Shown here in pieces: positions 16,447 through 26,323 of a stretch of DNA of 64,000 nt (its first letter is position 1; every line of letters begins with the position of its first letter). Made by a program: the position numbers and the translations under genes. Location of the stretch: assembly GCA_016617495.1 (NCBI GenBank), contig WYCU01000003.1:186001-250000 (forward strand), read 5' to 3'. Below the pieces are notes generated by a model. The model worked only from the letters and a program-made list of their open reading frames with translations, had not been told where the DNA came from and did not search any database. This stretch comes from Azonexaceae bacterium s22. Lineage in GTDB: Bacteria > Pseudomonadota > Gammaproteobacteria > Burkholderiales > Rhodocyclaceae.

Positions 16447-17019
16447 ATGTTCAACAAACCCAATCCGATCAACCGCAATGACACCATCGTACGCAAGGAC
16501 ACCCCGCTCGGCGCCGGCTATCCGCCCGCCGGCATGAATGCCAATGCGGCGCGCCCGACCCCGGCAAGCGAACCGGCGGCCAATCCCGCAAGCGCGCCCG
16601 CCCCGGTGGCCATGCCGGAACCCAAGGAAGCCGGCAGCTCGGAAGCCCGCCTGATCGTTGGCCCGGACGTCAAGCTCAAGGGCGCCGAAATTCTCGATTG
16701 CGATACGCTGGTCGTCGAAGGCCGGGTCGAAGCCACGATGGACAGCCGCGTCATCCGCATTGCCGAAAACGGGTCCTTTACCGGCAAAGTCAGCATCGAT
16801 GTAGCCGAAATTCACGGCAGCTTCGAGGGCGAACTCACCGCGCGCAAACAGCTCATCGTCCATACCACCGGCCGGGTCAGCGGCAAGATCCGCTATGGCA
16901 AGCTGGTCATCGACGAAGGCGGCGAATTGCGCGGGGACGTGAACACGCTCGGGGAAAAGGCTGCAGCCTACAAGGCCGCGCCGGAAACCATGCCGCCATT
17001 GGCCGCCGTCGGCACCTGA
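16447..17019 (+). CDS. Bactofilin family (polymer-forming) protein
   Basis: 190 residues. An unstructured Pro/Ala/Asn-rich N-terminal 70 residues is followed by a bactofilin right-handed beta-helix (about 70-175): GPDVKLKGAEILDCDTLVVE, ENGSFTGKVSIDVAEIHGSF, HTTGRVSGKIRYGKLVIDEG. Bactofilins self-assemble into cytoplasmic filaments tied to cell shape and peptidoglycan remodelling. No M23 peptidase is adjacent. Start ATG has AAGGA upstream. The promoter region carries a GlrR palindrome and a sigma-54 promoter, so it is a predicted member of the local GlrR regulon. Confidence 0.9.
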   Translation: MFNKPNPINRNDTIVRKDTPLGAGYPPAGMNANAARPTPASEPAANPASAPAPVAMPEPKEAGSSEARLIVGPDVKLKGAEILDCDTLVVEGRVEATMDSRVIRIAENGSFTGKVSIDVAEIHGSFEGELTARKQLIVHTTGRVSGKIRYGKLVIDEGGELRGDVNTLGEKAAAYKAAPETMPPLAAVGT

Positions 17020-17133
17020 CCCCATCCCACTGGCATGGCACCGCCTTGAACGTCCGATGGCGTACAAGGCTGGTCAAGCGGCACGAAGCCCCGTAGACTT
17101 TACGCTTCGATTGACTCACCCCGGTTTCATGCC

Positions 17134-17643
17134 ATGAATTTCGCGCCGCCAACCCCCTCACGCCTGATCGCAGCCGCCTGCATTGCCCTGTTTGCGGCCA
17201 GCGCGGCATGGGCCGACAAGGGCGGCAAGCACGGCCACGGCAAACACCACGATCACGACGATCGCCACGAATACCGGGAGCGGGAATACGACGGCCGCCG
17301 TTACGACAACCCGCGCGACAACATTTCCATCCAGATGTATTTTGGGAATAACGACCGTCGCATCGTCAGCGAATATTACGGACCGGAAGTCCGCTCCGGT
17401 CACTGCCCCCCCGGACTGGCCAAAAAACACAATGGCTGCATGCCACCGGGCAAGGCCAAAAAATGGCGCAAGGGCTACCCGATGCCGGCCGGTGTCGTCT
17501 ACTACGACCTGCCGCCGGATCTGGTTTACCGCATGCCGCCGCCCCCGGCGGGCCACCGCTACGTGCGCAGCGGCCCGGACATTCTTCTGATCGCCACGGG
17601 TTCCGGCATCGTCGTCGATGCCATCATCAACTTCGGCTTCTGA
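17134..17643 (+). CDS. RcnB/CigR-like periplasmic protein
   Basis: 169 residues. Signal peptide to about residue 27 (ASAAWA), then a His/Asp/Lys-rich stretch (GKHGHGKHHDHDDRHEYRE) that could bind metal. The C-terminal half has the RcnB/CigR pattern CPPGLAKKHNGCMPPGKAKK ... GVVYYDLPPDLVYRMPPPP and ends in a hydrophobic segment ILLIATGSGIVVDAIINFGF. Two cysteines in the conserved core may pair. It is a single gene between the bactofilin and ettA. Metal-related function is inferred from composition only. Confidence 0.75.
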   Translation: MNFAPPTPSRLIAAACIALFAASAAWADKGGKHGHGKHHDHDDRHEYREREYDGRRYDNPRDNISIQMYFGNNDRRIVSEYYGPEVRSGHCPPGLAKKHNGCMPPGKAKKWRKGYPMPAGVVYYDLPPDLVYRMPPPPAGHRYVRSGPDILLIATGSGIVVDAIINFGF

Positions 17644-17700
17644 CCCGAGGCACGCTCCGCCCCCACCTTATTTCAACTCTACGAACCGACAGGCTTTTCG

Positions 17701-19365
<1,665 letters not shown>

Positions 19366-19378
19366 GCGGAACACCCCA

Positions 19379-19409
19379 AAAAATCGCGGCCCCGGCCGCG
19401 ATTTTTGTT
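19379..19409 (+). terminator. Rho-independent terminator of ettA
   Basis: Long GC-rich stem AAAAATCGCGGCC / GGCCGCGATTTTT with a minimal loop and a trailing TTTTTGTTTT. Confidence 0.93.
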
Positions 19410-19475
19410 TTAATGGCGCTGCTGCGCCCGCGCCGAGGCCGCCGCCCTCACCTCAATTTGTCCCAGCCCCTCACC

Positions 19476-20060
19476 ATGCAACGCTTTCTTGCTGCCAGCC
19501 CTTACATCGATGTAGATCATCCGGAAATCCAGAAACTCGCCCGCCGTCTTGCCGGCGAAAGCGATAGCGCGCTGGATCTTGCCCGCCGCTGCTTCGAGTT
19601 CGTCCGCGATGAAATCCGGCACAGTAACGACTACAAACTGAATCCGGTGACCTGCAAGGCCTCGGACGTGCTGCGCCACAAGACCGGCTATTGCTACGCC
19701 AAAAGCCACCTGCTGGCGGCGCTGTTGCGCGCCAATGGCCTACCGGCGGGGCTGTGTTATCAACGTTTGAGCATCGGCGACAGCGGTGCGCCCTATTGCC
19801 TGCACGGGTTGAATGCCGTGTATTTGCCGGAGTTTGGCTGGTACCGGATCGACGCGCGCGGCAACAAGCCGGGGGTCGATGCGCGCTTCACGCCGCCGCA
19901 GGAAGCGCTGGCCTTTGCCATTCGCGAAGCGGATGAACGCGACTTGCCGGAAATCTGGGCCGAACCGCTGCCGGTCGTGGTCGAGGTCCTGGAGCATTAC
20001 GCCACCTACGACGCAGTTCTGGCCCATTTGCCGGACATTGACTTGTTGCCGCGGAAATAA
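19476..20060 (+). CDS. Transglutaminase-like domain protein
   Basis: 194 residues from the ATG at 19476; a longer in-frame start at 19254 lies inside ettA and its terminator and is rejected. Catalytic triad is recognisable: Cys in TGYCYAKSHLLAALLR, His in LHGLNAVYL and Asp in YRIDARGNK. This is the papain-like transglutaminase/protease fold common in bacteria; the substrate is unknown. No signal peptide, so cytoplasmic. No obvious partner gene. Confidence 0.85.
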   Translation: MQRFLAASPYIDVDHPEIQKLARRLAGESDSALDLARRCFEFVRDEIRHSNDYKLNPVTCKASDVLRHKTGYCYAKSHLLAALLRANGLPAGLCYQRLSIGDSGAPYCLHGLNAVYLPEFGWYRIDARGNKPGVDARFTPPQEALAFAIREADERDLPEIWAEPLPVVVEVLEHYATYDAVLAHLPDIDLLPRK

Positions 20061-20089
20061 GTTGTCGCATCTGCTGCCGAAGGATCGCG

Positions 20090-20128
20090 ATTGTCGCGGT
20101 CGACGGCCACAAATGGGCAAAAATCAAG
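20090..20128 (+). repeat. Interspersed core/A-tract motif, copy 3
   Basis: Core ATTGTCGCGGTCGAC at 20090-20104, then GGCCACAAATGGGCAAAAATC. Very close to consensus. Intergenic, 30 bp past the transglutaminase stop. Confidence 0.9.
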
Positions 20129-20202
20129 CCGGGACTGGGCACTGCGAATACCTGCCTGCACTGCGTTAACGCGCCTAAACCACAAATACGCGCCACGAAT
20201 GC

Positions 20203-20228
20203 AAAACGGGCGCCGTTTCGGCGCCCGT
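20203..20228 (-). terminator. Intrinsic terminator for the 92-residue hypothetical gene
   Basis: 9-bp stem ACGGGCGCC / GGCGCCCGT with a 5-nt loop; read on the minus strand it is followed by TTTTGC. It is 65 bp past the stop of the minus-strand gene. Confidence 0.75.
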
Positions 20229-20292
20229 CCCTCCTTCCGCACCCCGCAATCACGGAGCGCAAAACCTGTATGTGTGTCTCTATTTGATTATT

Positions 20293-20571
20293 TTAGTGCT
20301 TCAAGCTGGCCGAGAAAACAGCCTTGCTCTTTTCAGAAAAGTGAAACTCGTTGAATGCGCGGTCAATCTCGGCACCGTTACGGCCATCCGAGTGGTCTTC
20401 AAAACAAATACCGATCGTCTTGCCGTTGGCGGCCAGCGTCTGGAAGGCAAAGCGCCAACGCTGCGCTTCTGCGAGACGCTCGCGAAGCTGGGCTTCATTG
20501 GAAATCGTGATACCGGCCTTCTTCAGGGATTCAAGAAACTGTTCGAAGGATTCGTTACTCAGACTGCCCAT
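20293..20571 (-). CDS. Hypothetical protein, 92 residues
   Basis: Not recognised. Good ribosome site (GGAGA six nt before the ATG) and a downstream terminator support it as a real monocistronic gene. The sequence has a helical, charged N-terminal half (SFEQFLESLKKAGITIS ... LRERLAEAQRWRFAFQ) and a C-terminal half with ICFEDHSDGRNGAEIDRAFN. No signal peptide, no membrane segment, one Cys. Confidence 0.75.
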   Translation of the reverse strand: MGSLSNESFEQFLESLKKAGITISNEAQLRERLAEAQRWRFAFQTLAANGKTIGICFEDHSDGRNGAEIDRAFNEFHFSEKSKAVFSASLKH

Positions 20572-20645
20572 TTAAGTCTCCATTAAGTACGGTGTTTCAC
20601 CACCATGAGCCGAATAACGCATCGCGTTGCATTCGGTTGACAGCC

Positions 20646-21500
20646 ATGAAGACAAACAAGGAATGCGATAATCGCGCCATGAAGAAAGCCACACCCCCCC
20701 TCGAGCTTGCCGAGCTGCGCCCCGGACAATCCATTGATTTGCTTAAGGAATTGCACATCCTGACGCGCGACGGCAAGCTCAATCAGGACACCCGCAGGAA
20801 GCTCAAGCAGGTCTATCACCTCTATCAATTCATCGAGCCGTTACTTTCTGATACAAATACTTTGGTCGATCACGGGGCGGGCAAGTCTTACCTCGGCTTC
20901 ATTCTCTACGACCTTTATTTCAAGGGCCGCGAGACGGGGGAGATCGTCGGTATCGAAACGCGTGCCGAACTGGTGGAGAAATCCCGCGCGCTGGCGGAAC
21001 GCCTGGGTTTCCCGCGCATGCGTTTTCTTGCCTGCACCGTCGAGGATTCGCTTTCTTCGACCGAACTGCCGGAAAGCGTCGACGTCGTCACCGCGCTGCA
21101 TGCCTGCAATACCGCCACCGACGATGCCATCCGCTTTGCCCTGACCCGCCACGCCAGACACATCGTTCTGGTGCCCTGCTGTCAGGCCGAAGTTGCTGCG
21201 ACGATGCGCGCCCACAAGAGCGAATCGCTTTCGAAGACGCCACTTTCCGAACTCTGGCGCCACCCCATCCACACGCGAGAACTGGGTAGCCACCTGACCA
21301 ACGTCCTGCGCTGCCTGCTGCTGGAAGCGCATGGCTATGACGTGACCGTCACGGAGCTCGTCGGCTGGGAGCATTCGATGAAGAACGAGCTCATCATCGC
21401 CAGCAAACGCGGCAAGCCGCGCAAGAACGCCCGCGAACGTGCCGAAGCGATCCTGCGCGAATTCAATATCGAAACGCTCACGCCGCGCTTCATTTACTGA
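20646..21500 (+). CDS. Class I SAM-dependent methyltransferase
   Basis: About 284 residues from ATG 20646 (ATG 20679 is also possible; neither has a strong ribosome site). Motif I is DHGAGKSYLGFILYDL near residue 75-90, the acidic motif II is GIETRAEL, and the post-motif region shows VVTALHACNTATDDAIRFAL with VPCCQAE following. This pattern belongs to the Methyltransf_32-type RNA/tRNA-related methyltransferases. The product is not known. It is followed after 6 nt by the MAPEG gene and then rlhA, so probably one operon. Confidence 0.82.
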   Translation: MKTNKECDNRAMKKATPPLELAELRPGQSIDLLKELHILTRDGKLNQDTRRKLKQVYHLYQFIEPLLSDTNTLVDHGAGKSYLGFILYDLYFKGRETGEIVGIETRAELVEKSRALAERLGFPRMRFLACTVEDSLSSTELPESVDVVTALHACNTATDDAIRFALTRHARHIVLVPCCQAEVAATMRAHKSESLSKTPLSELWRHPIHTRELGSHLTNVLRCLLLEAHGYDVTVTELVGWEHSMKNELIIASKRGKPRKNARERAEAILREFNIETLTPRFIY

Positions 21501-21506
21501 TCCGTT

Positions 21507-21926
21507 GTGCAGCAGACCAGCATCTTTCTCCCGGTACTCGCGCTCATCGGCTGGACCCTGCTGGTCCTGCTGCTGATCCCGTTTCGCCGCTTCAGCGCGC
21601 TCTTTGCCGGACGCGTGACCGCCGACGATTTCCGTTTTGGCGAATGCGAAGCGGTACCGCCCGACGTGCGGCAACCCAACCGGGTTTTCATGAACCTGCT
21701 GGAAATGCCGGTGCTCTTTTACGTTCTCGCCCTCATTTTGTATGTCACCGGGAACGTTGATGGCCTTGCCGTTGTCTTGGGCTGGGGATATGTCGCGCTG
21801 CGTGTCGTGCACAGCCTGATTTACCTCAGCTATAACCACGTTTTCCATCGTTTCCTGGCCTTTGCACTCAGCAACGTCGTCATGCTTGTGCTCTGGATTC
21901 GTGTCTTTCTGCTGTTTTCCCGCTAA
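21507..21926 (+). CDS. MAPEG family membrane protein
   Basis: 139 residues, GTG start. Four hydrophobic helices (about 5-25, 57-80, 82-105, 112-138) with the MAPEG-type motif QPNRVFMNLLEMPVLFYVLA and a VHSLIYLSYNHVFHRF loop. MAPEG proteins are membrane enzymes or transporters of eicosanoid/glutathione chemistry in eukaryotes; the bacterial members are mostly uncharacterised. Squeezed between the methyltransferase and rlhA with 6-nt gaps on both sides, so it is co-transcribed. Confidence 0.85.
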   Translation: MQQTSIFLPVLALIGWTLLVLLLIPFRRFSALFAGRVTADDFRFGECEAVPPDVRQPNRVFMNLLEMPVLFYVLALILYVTGNVDGLAVVLGWGYVALRVVHSLIYLSYNHVFHRFLAFALSNVVMLVLWIRVFLLFSR

Positions 21927-21932
21927 CGCCTT

Positions 21933-23834
21933 ATGCCGCAACGTCCGCAACACCCGCTCGAACTCCTCGCCCCGGCCAAAAATGCCGATTTCGGCATCGA
22001 AGCCATCAAGCATGGCGCCGATGCCGTCTATATCGGCGGCCCGACCTTCGGTGCGCGCTACGGCGCCGGCAATGAACTCGCCGACATCGCCCGCCTCTGC
22101 GAATTCGCCCATCGCTACCGCGCCAACGTCTTTGTGGCGGTCAACACCATCCTGCACGATTCGGAACTGGAATCCGGCCGGCAACTGGCCTGGGATCTTT
22201 ATAACGCCGGGGCCGACGCACTGATCATCCAGGACATGGGGCTGCTGGAGATCGACCTGCCCCCCATCCAGTTGCATGCCTCGACGCAGACCGACATCCG
22301 CAACCCGGCCAAGGCCAAATTTCTCGAAGACGCCGGTTTCTCGCAGCTGGTACTGGCCCGCGAGATGAGCATCGAGGAAATCCGCCAGGTCGCCGCCGCA
22401 ACCACGTTGTCGCTCGAATATTTTGTCCATGGCGCGCTTTGTGTCGCCTATTCCGGCCAGTGCTACATCAGCCACGCCCACACCGGGCGCAGCGCCAATC
22501 GCGGCGAATGTTCGCAGGCCTGCCGCCTGCCCTACACGCTCGTCGACGACAAGGGCAAGGTCATCACCGAAAACCAGCACCTGCTGTCAATGAAGGACAA
22601 CAACCAGAGCGACAACCTGCTGGCGCTGATTGAAGCCGGGGTGAATTCCTTCAAGATCGAAGGGCGGCTCAAGGACCTCTCCTACGTCAAGAACATCACA
22701 GCGCACTACCGCACCCTGCTCGACGAGATCATCGAGGCGCATCCGCAATACGTTCGCGCCTCCAGCGGCCGCTCAACCTTCACCTTCGCGCCGCAGCCGG
22801 ACAAGACTTTCAACCGCGGCTACACCGATTATTTTGCCGGCGGCCGCCAGGACGACATCGGCGCCTTCGATTCCCCGGCCTTCGTCGGCGAACTGATTGG
22901 CGATGTCGCAGAAATCGGCGACGGCTGGATTACGGTAAATAGCGGCGACGGTTTCCACAACGGCGACGGGGTTTGTTTCCACGATGCCCATGGCGACGTC
23001 CAGGGCATGCGCATCAACCGCGTGGAAGGCCGCAAGCTCTACCCCGCCGAGATGCCCGAAGACCTCACCGTTGGCGCCACCCTCTTCCGCAACCGCGATC
23101 AGGAATTCGAACGGGCGCTGGAAAAGGATTCCGCCGAGCGCCGCGTGGCCCTCGCCGCGCGCTTCAGCGAAAGCGAAAACGCCTTCACCCTCACCCTGCG
23201 CGACGAAGACGGCGTAAATGTCGCGGTCGACCTGCCAAAAAGCGGAAAAATCGGTAGCGAGCTGGCGCAAAACCCGGATCAGGCCCTGGCCAAACTCCAG
23301 GAAAACCTCGGCAAGTTCGGCAACACGCAATTCACCTGCACCGCCGTCGAACTCGAATTGCAACAACCGTGGTTCCTGCCCGTCAGCGCCATCAATGCCC
23401 TGCGCCGCGATGCCGCGGACCAGTTACTTGCCGCCCGCATCGCCAGCCACCCGCGCCCACCCCGCGCCACGCCGGCCAATCACCCAGTGCCCTACCCCCA
23501 GGACGAACTGACCTACCTGGGCAACGTCTTCAACGAAAAAGCCCGCCACTTCTATGAGAAACATGGCGTCAAGCTGATCGAGGACGCCTACGAAGCTGGC
23601 AACGAAAAAGGCATGGTCTCGTTGATGATTACGCGCCACTGCCTGCGCTACAGCTTCAACCTCTGCCCCAAGGAGGTGAAAAACATCAAGCCCGACCCAA
23701 TGACGCTGATGAACGGGAACGAGAAGCTGATCCTCAAATTCGACTGCAAGGCCTGCGAAATGCACGTCATCGGCAAGATGAAGAAAGGTGTCAAGCTGAA
23801 CCTGGGCACCATCCGGGCCGGCAGCTGCGGCTGA
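21933..23834 (+). CDS. rlhA: 23S rRNA 5-hydroxycytidine synthase RlhA (peptidase U32 family)
   Basis: 633 residues, close to E. coli RlhA (653). N-terminal barrel LELLAPAKNADFGIEAIKHG, then the U32 core with FVHGALCVAYSGQCYISH, GECSQACRLPYTL and MKDNNQSDNLLALI; the C-terminal part ends with MITRHCLRYSFNLCP and FDCKACEMHVIGKMKKG. Multiple Cys suggest an Fe-S cluster, as for this family. It hydroxylates C2501 of 23S rRNA in E. coli, using prephenate-derived chemistry. A copy of the interspersed motif lies in frame at 23217-23255 (VAVDLPKSGKIG), in a loop that varies between RlhA proteins. Confidence 0.93.
   Translation: MPQRPQHPLELLAPAKNADFGIEAIKHGADAVYIGGPTFGARYGAGNELADIARLCEFAHRYRANVFVAVNTILHDSELESGRQLAWDLYNAGADALIIQDMGLLEIDLPPIQLHASTQTDIRNPAKAKFLEDAGFSQLVLAREMSIEEIRQVAAATTLSLEYFVHGALCVAYSGQCYISHAHTGRSANRGECSQACRLPYTLVDDKGKVITENQHLLSMKDNNQSDNLLALIEAGVNSFKIEGRLKDLSYVKNITAHYRTLLDEIIEAHPQYVRASSGRSTFTFAPQPDKTFNRGYTDYFAGGRQDDIGAFDSPAFVGELIGDVAEIGDGWITVNSGDGFHNGDGVCFHDAHGDVQGMRINRVEGRKLYPAEMPEDLTVGATLFRNRDQEFERALEKDSAERRVALAARFSESENAFTLTLRDEDGVNVAVDLPKSGKIGSELAQNPDQALAKLQENLGKFGNTQFTCTAVELELQQPWFLPVSAINALRRDAADQLLAARIASHPRPPRATPANHPVPYPQDELTYLGNVFNEKARHFYEKHGVKLIEDAYEAGNEKGMVSLMITRHCLRYSFNLCPKEVKNIKPDPMTLMNGNEKLILKFDCKACEMHVIGKMKKGVKLNLGTIRAGSCG
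23217..23255 (+). repeat. Interspersed core/A-tract motif, copy 4 (inside rlhA)
   Basis: Core variant AATGTCGCGGTCGAC at 23217-23231 followed by CTGCCAAAAAGCGGAAAAATC. Translated in frame as VAVDLPKSGKIG within a variable loop of RlhA. Confidence 0.75.
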
Positions 23835-23980
23835 AAGCGCCGGCTATCGCGGGAATCTCGCAAGGCATCGTGGCGGCCAGCCACAGTTAGCTCTGCGCAA
23901 AAAACCGCAGTGCAAGGCATTCGCGGCGGCCCGAGCCCCCTTCCGAACGCGCCGCGGCATGCGCATCGCCGTTTAGCGGA

Positions 23981-24505
23981 TCACCCCTTTTTCTGAACGG
24001 CTGAGTCCTCTACCGGGCCGAAAAAGATTTGCCGCGCGCGGTCTTCGCCGATGACACGTACCAACTCACGGATGGTGCAGTACATCGAGATCACGACCAG
24101 CAGGAAAATCTGAACCGCCCAGAAATGCGGCCAGACGATCTCGGCCAGCAGTTTTTCGTTGGCGGCGAGCCATCCGCCCGCCTCGCGCCAGAAATCGAAA
24201 AGCCGCTCCAGATAATGGACAAATCCGGCCACCAGAAAATAAATCGTCGTCTTCCAAAGCACGTTGTAGGCAAGCGGCTTGTGCGGATAACGGTCAATGA
24301 AGGGCAGCATGTCCGCGATCAGCACCGCCTTGGCAATAATCAGCGCCGCAATCGTCACGGAAACTGAAGTCCCCAATGCAACCCCCGTTCCGCTGAGCAT
24401 CAGGACCCGAACGAAGGCAACGAGATGCAAGGCAACGAAAAAGAAAATGGTGGGCGGCAGCAGCGCGATAAATTCTTCTTTGAGTTTTTCGGTCAGTTTG
24501 CTCAT
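23981..24505 (-). CDS. Hypothetical inner-membrane protein with four helices
   Basis: About 174 residues from MSKLTEKLKEEF at 24505; the 27-residue upstream extension is not conserved-looking and is excluded. Four hydrophobic helices (about 15-35, 45-68, 85-105, 135-155) are separated by DRYPHKPLAYNVLWKTTIYF and FWREAGGWLAANEKLLAEIVWPH-like loops. The C-terminus is charged and cytoplasmic (RELVRVIGEDRARQIFFGP). I recognise the pattern only as a conserved proteobacterial membrane protein of unknown role. Convergent with rlhA. Confidence 0.75.
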   Translation of the reverse strand: MSKLTEKLKEEFIALLPPTIFFFVALHLVAFVRVLMLSGTGVALGTSVSVTIAALIIAKAVLIADMLPFIDRYPHKPLAYNVLWKTTIYFLVAGFVHYLERLFDFWREAGGWLAANEKLLAEIVWPHFWAVQIFLLVVISMYCTIRELVRVIGEDRARQIFFGPVEDSAVQKKG

Positions 24506-24665
24506 GGGGACCCAATGCAGAGGAAAAAACGGCATCCGCGCGACATGCGTCGCAAGCGTGCCTCGATGGGACCCGATTATGCCCAATAACTGAAACTGCC
24601 GGCCAGCAAAGTACGCCGCCGCATTGCGCGCCGGCGATTGATTCGATTGGCCCGGATGGTCGCGC

Positions 24666-25376
24666 TCAGGCGGCCTTCACCAGCCAATCCACGCGTTGCG
24701 GATTGTGGAAGGTCGCCCCTGCCGGGGTCAGATAGGACTCGAACTTGGCCTTCACCTGCGCATAAAGCTCGGGCGCCAGGCGGTGGTCGGTGTGGGTAAC
24801 CTGAATCATGCGCCGGTCGAACTGGTCGAAATTTTCGAAAAAGCTGCGGGTGTTGAAGAAAAGCTGCCGTTTGAGCTGCAGGCGACCATCGGCCACGGCT
24901 TTGCAGACGGCCGCAAAAGCCGCTTCCCGGACCCGTTCCTCATTGTGGAAAAGCCGGAATACCTCATTGAGCTCCCCGGCAAAGACCGGTTCCGAGATCC
25001 ACGCCTGGCCGCCGGGTTTGAGCACGCGGGCAATTTCGCTCAGCGCCGCATCCATGTGCTCGACCGGCACGTGGTGTAGCGATTTGAACATCAACACGAT
25101 GTCGACACTGTGGTCGTCCAACGGGATCGCCTCGGCGCCACCGTGGCGGAATTTCACCTTGGGCAAATCAGCGATTTGCAGATTGCGCTCGTGCTGAATG
25201 GTGTCGACTTCCAGCGCGACAATTTCGGCAAGGCCGCTGTTTTCCGCCAGCATGCGCGTTTTTTCGGCTTTGCCGCAGCCGAGTTCGAGAACGCGGGCAC
25301 CGGCAAAGGGCAATTCGGCAAGCGCGAGCTGGATTTCATTGAGCAAGGTCGTTTGGCTGGGGTCGGCGATCTGCAT
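24666..25376 (-). CDS. SAM-dependent methyltransferase (UbiE/COQ5-like fold)
   Basis: 236 residues from the ATG at 25376 (MQIADPSQTTLLNEIQ). Motif I is VLELGCGKAEKTRMLA near residue 40, followed by ALEVDTIQHERNL, then VDIVLMFKSLHHVPVEHMDAALSEIARVLKPGG, the classical motif II-III region of Methyltransf_11. The longer frame from a GTG at 25493 would include the interspersed motif (AIVAVDRQKGAKIK) and is rejected as the start, so the motif sits in the leader. Substrate unknown. Confidence 0.88.
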   Translation of the reverse strand: MQIADPSQTTLLNEIQLALAELPFAGARVLELGCGKAEKTRMLAENSGLAEIVALEVDTIQHERNLQIADLPKVKFRHGGAEAIPLDDHSVDIVLMFKSLHHVPVEHMDAALSEIARVLKPGGQAWISEPVFAGELNEVFRLFHNEERVREAAFAAVCKAVADGRLQLKRQLFFNTRSFFENFDQFDRRMIQVTHTDHRLAPELYAQVKAKFESYLTPAGATFHNPQRVDWLVKAA

Positions 25377-25442
25377 GGCACAAGGTCCGTGATGGGCAAG
25401 CCAGTATATTAACGTCTGCTGATAAAACCGGTGCCAGTACGT

Positions 25443-25481
25443 TTTGATTTTTGCCCCTTTTTGACGGTCGACCGCGACAAT
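25443..25481 (-). repeat. Interspersed core/A-tract motif, copy 5
   Basis: Minus strand: core ATTGTCGCGGTCGAC (25481-25467), then CGTCAAAAAGGGGCAAAAATC: the closest match to consensus in the window. Lies in the 184-bp divergent gap, in the same orientation as the methyltransferase gene and about 67 bp from its start. Confidence 0.92.
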
Positions 25482-25560
25482 TGCCTCGGCCACCCCGTCA
25501 GGCGCTTCGGGGCACGGCGGCAGGCGTTATAGTGACGAAATCGCTGCTGCTATCCCGCCC

Positions 25561-26271
25561 ATGAAACCGACCGCCTGCCCTTCCTGCCGCCAGCCCATGA
25601 GCAAGCATCGCTTCGAGCGCCTGCACCACGGCGAAATCGTTCTCGACCTGTGCTTTCCCTGCCAGGGGCTCTGGTTCGATGAATTCGAAAGCGCGCAAAT
25701 CACGCCCGGCGGCATCCTTGCGCTATTCCGTCTGCTTCACGAACACCGCAATGCGCCGCACCAGCCCCTGGGCGAGCCGCTGCATTGCCCGCGCTGCAAC
25801 GAACGCCTGCTGCATGCGCTGGATCGTGCCCGTCACGGCGGGCAGTTCAACTATTACCGCTGCCTGCAACGGCACGGGCGCTTCACCACGTTTGCGCAGT
25901 TCATGATCGAAAAGGGTTTCGTCCGGCACCTGAATCCCGCCGAGGTGAAAGCCCTGGCTGCCCGGATCGGCACGGTACGCTGCAACAGTTGCGGTGCCCC
26001 GGTGGATATCCGGCACGAATCGGCCTGTGGTCATTGCCGAGCCCCCATCGCCATCCTTGACCCGACGGCACTGGAACAAGCCACCCAGCGCCTTGAAGCC
26101 GCCGAAATCCGCCGCACCACGCGCGACGTGGAAGCCCTCGGCGATGCGATTGTGATGCGCGCCCGCGAGAAGTCCCACTACCGGCGCCAGGCAAAAACGC
26201 GGGTGGAGGATATCGATGTCGTCGATCTTGTGGCCGACGGCATCGCCTTTTTTGCCAAATTGCTCGACTGA
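25561..26271 (+). CDS. Zinc-ribbon protein (zf-TFIIB type)
   Basis: 236 residues with four zinc-ribbon CxxC pairs: CPSC near residue 6, CFPC near 31 (followed by GLWFDEFE, the zf-TFIIB mark), CPRC near 76 with a later C, and CNSC/CGHC near 145-165. The C-terminal third is helical and charged and ends with VDLVADGIAFFAKLLD. Cytoplasmic. Function unknown; single gene, divergent from the methyltransferase. Confidence 0.85.
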   Translation: MKPTACPSCRQPMSKHRFERLHHGEIVLDLCFPCQGLWFDEFESAQITPGGILALFRLLHEHRNAPHQPLGEPLHCPRCNERLLHALDRARHGGQFNYYRCLQRHGRFTTFAQFMIEKGFVRHLNPAEVKALAARIGTVRCNSCGAPVDIRHESACGHCRAPIAILDPTALEQATQRLEAAEIRRTTRDVEALGDAIVMRAREKSHYRRQAKTRVEDIDVVDLVADGIAFFAKLLD

Positions 26272-26280
26272 ACGGGCAAT

Positions 26281-26304
26281 AAAAAAGCGGGCTGCGGCCC
26301 GCTT
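26281..26304. terminator. Terminator between convergent genes
   Basis: 8-bp stem AAGCGGGC / GCCCGCTT with loop TGCG. Minus-strand reading ends in TTTTTT (for the OmpA-like gene); plus-strand reading ends in TTCTT, so it is mostly a minus-strand terminator that may serve both. Confidence 0.85.
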
Positions 26305-26323
26305 CTTACCGAATTCGATCCGC

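Noticed and set aside
20841-22580. 579-codon minus-strand frame
   Set aside because: Antisense to the methyltransferase, MAPEG and rlhA genes, all well supported; its translation is Gly/Asp/His-rich like other GC-rich antisense frames.
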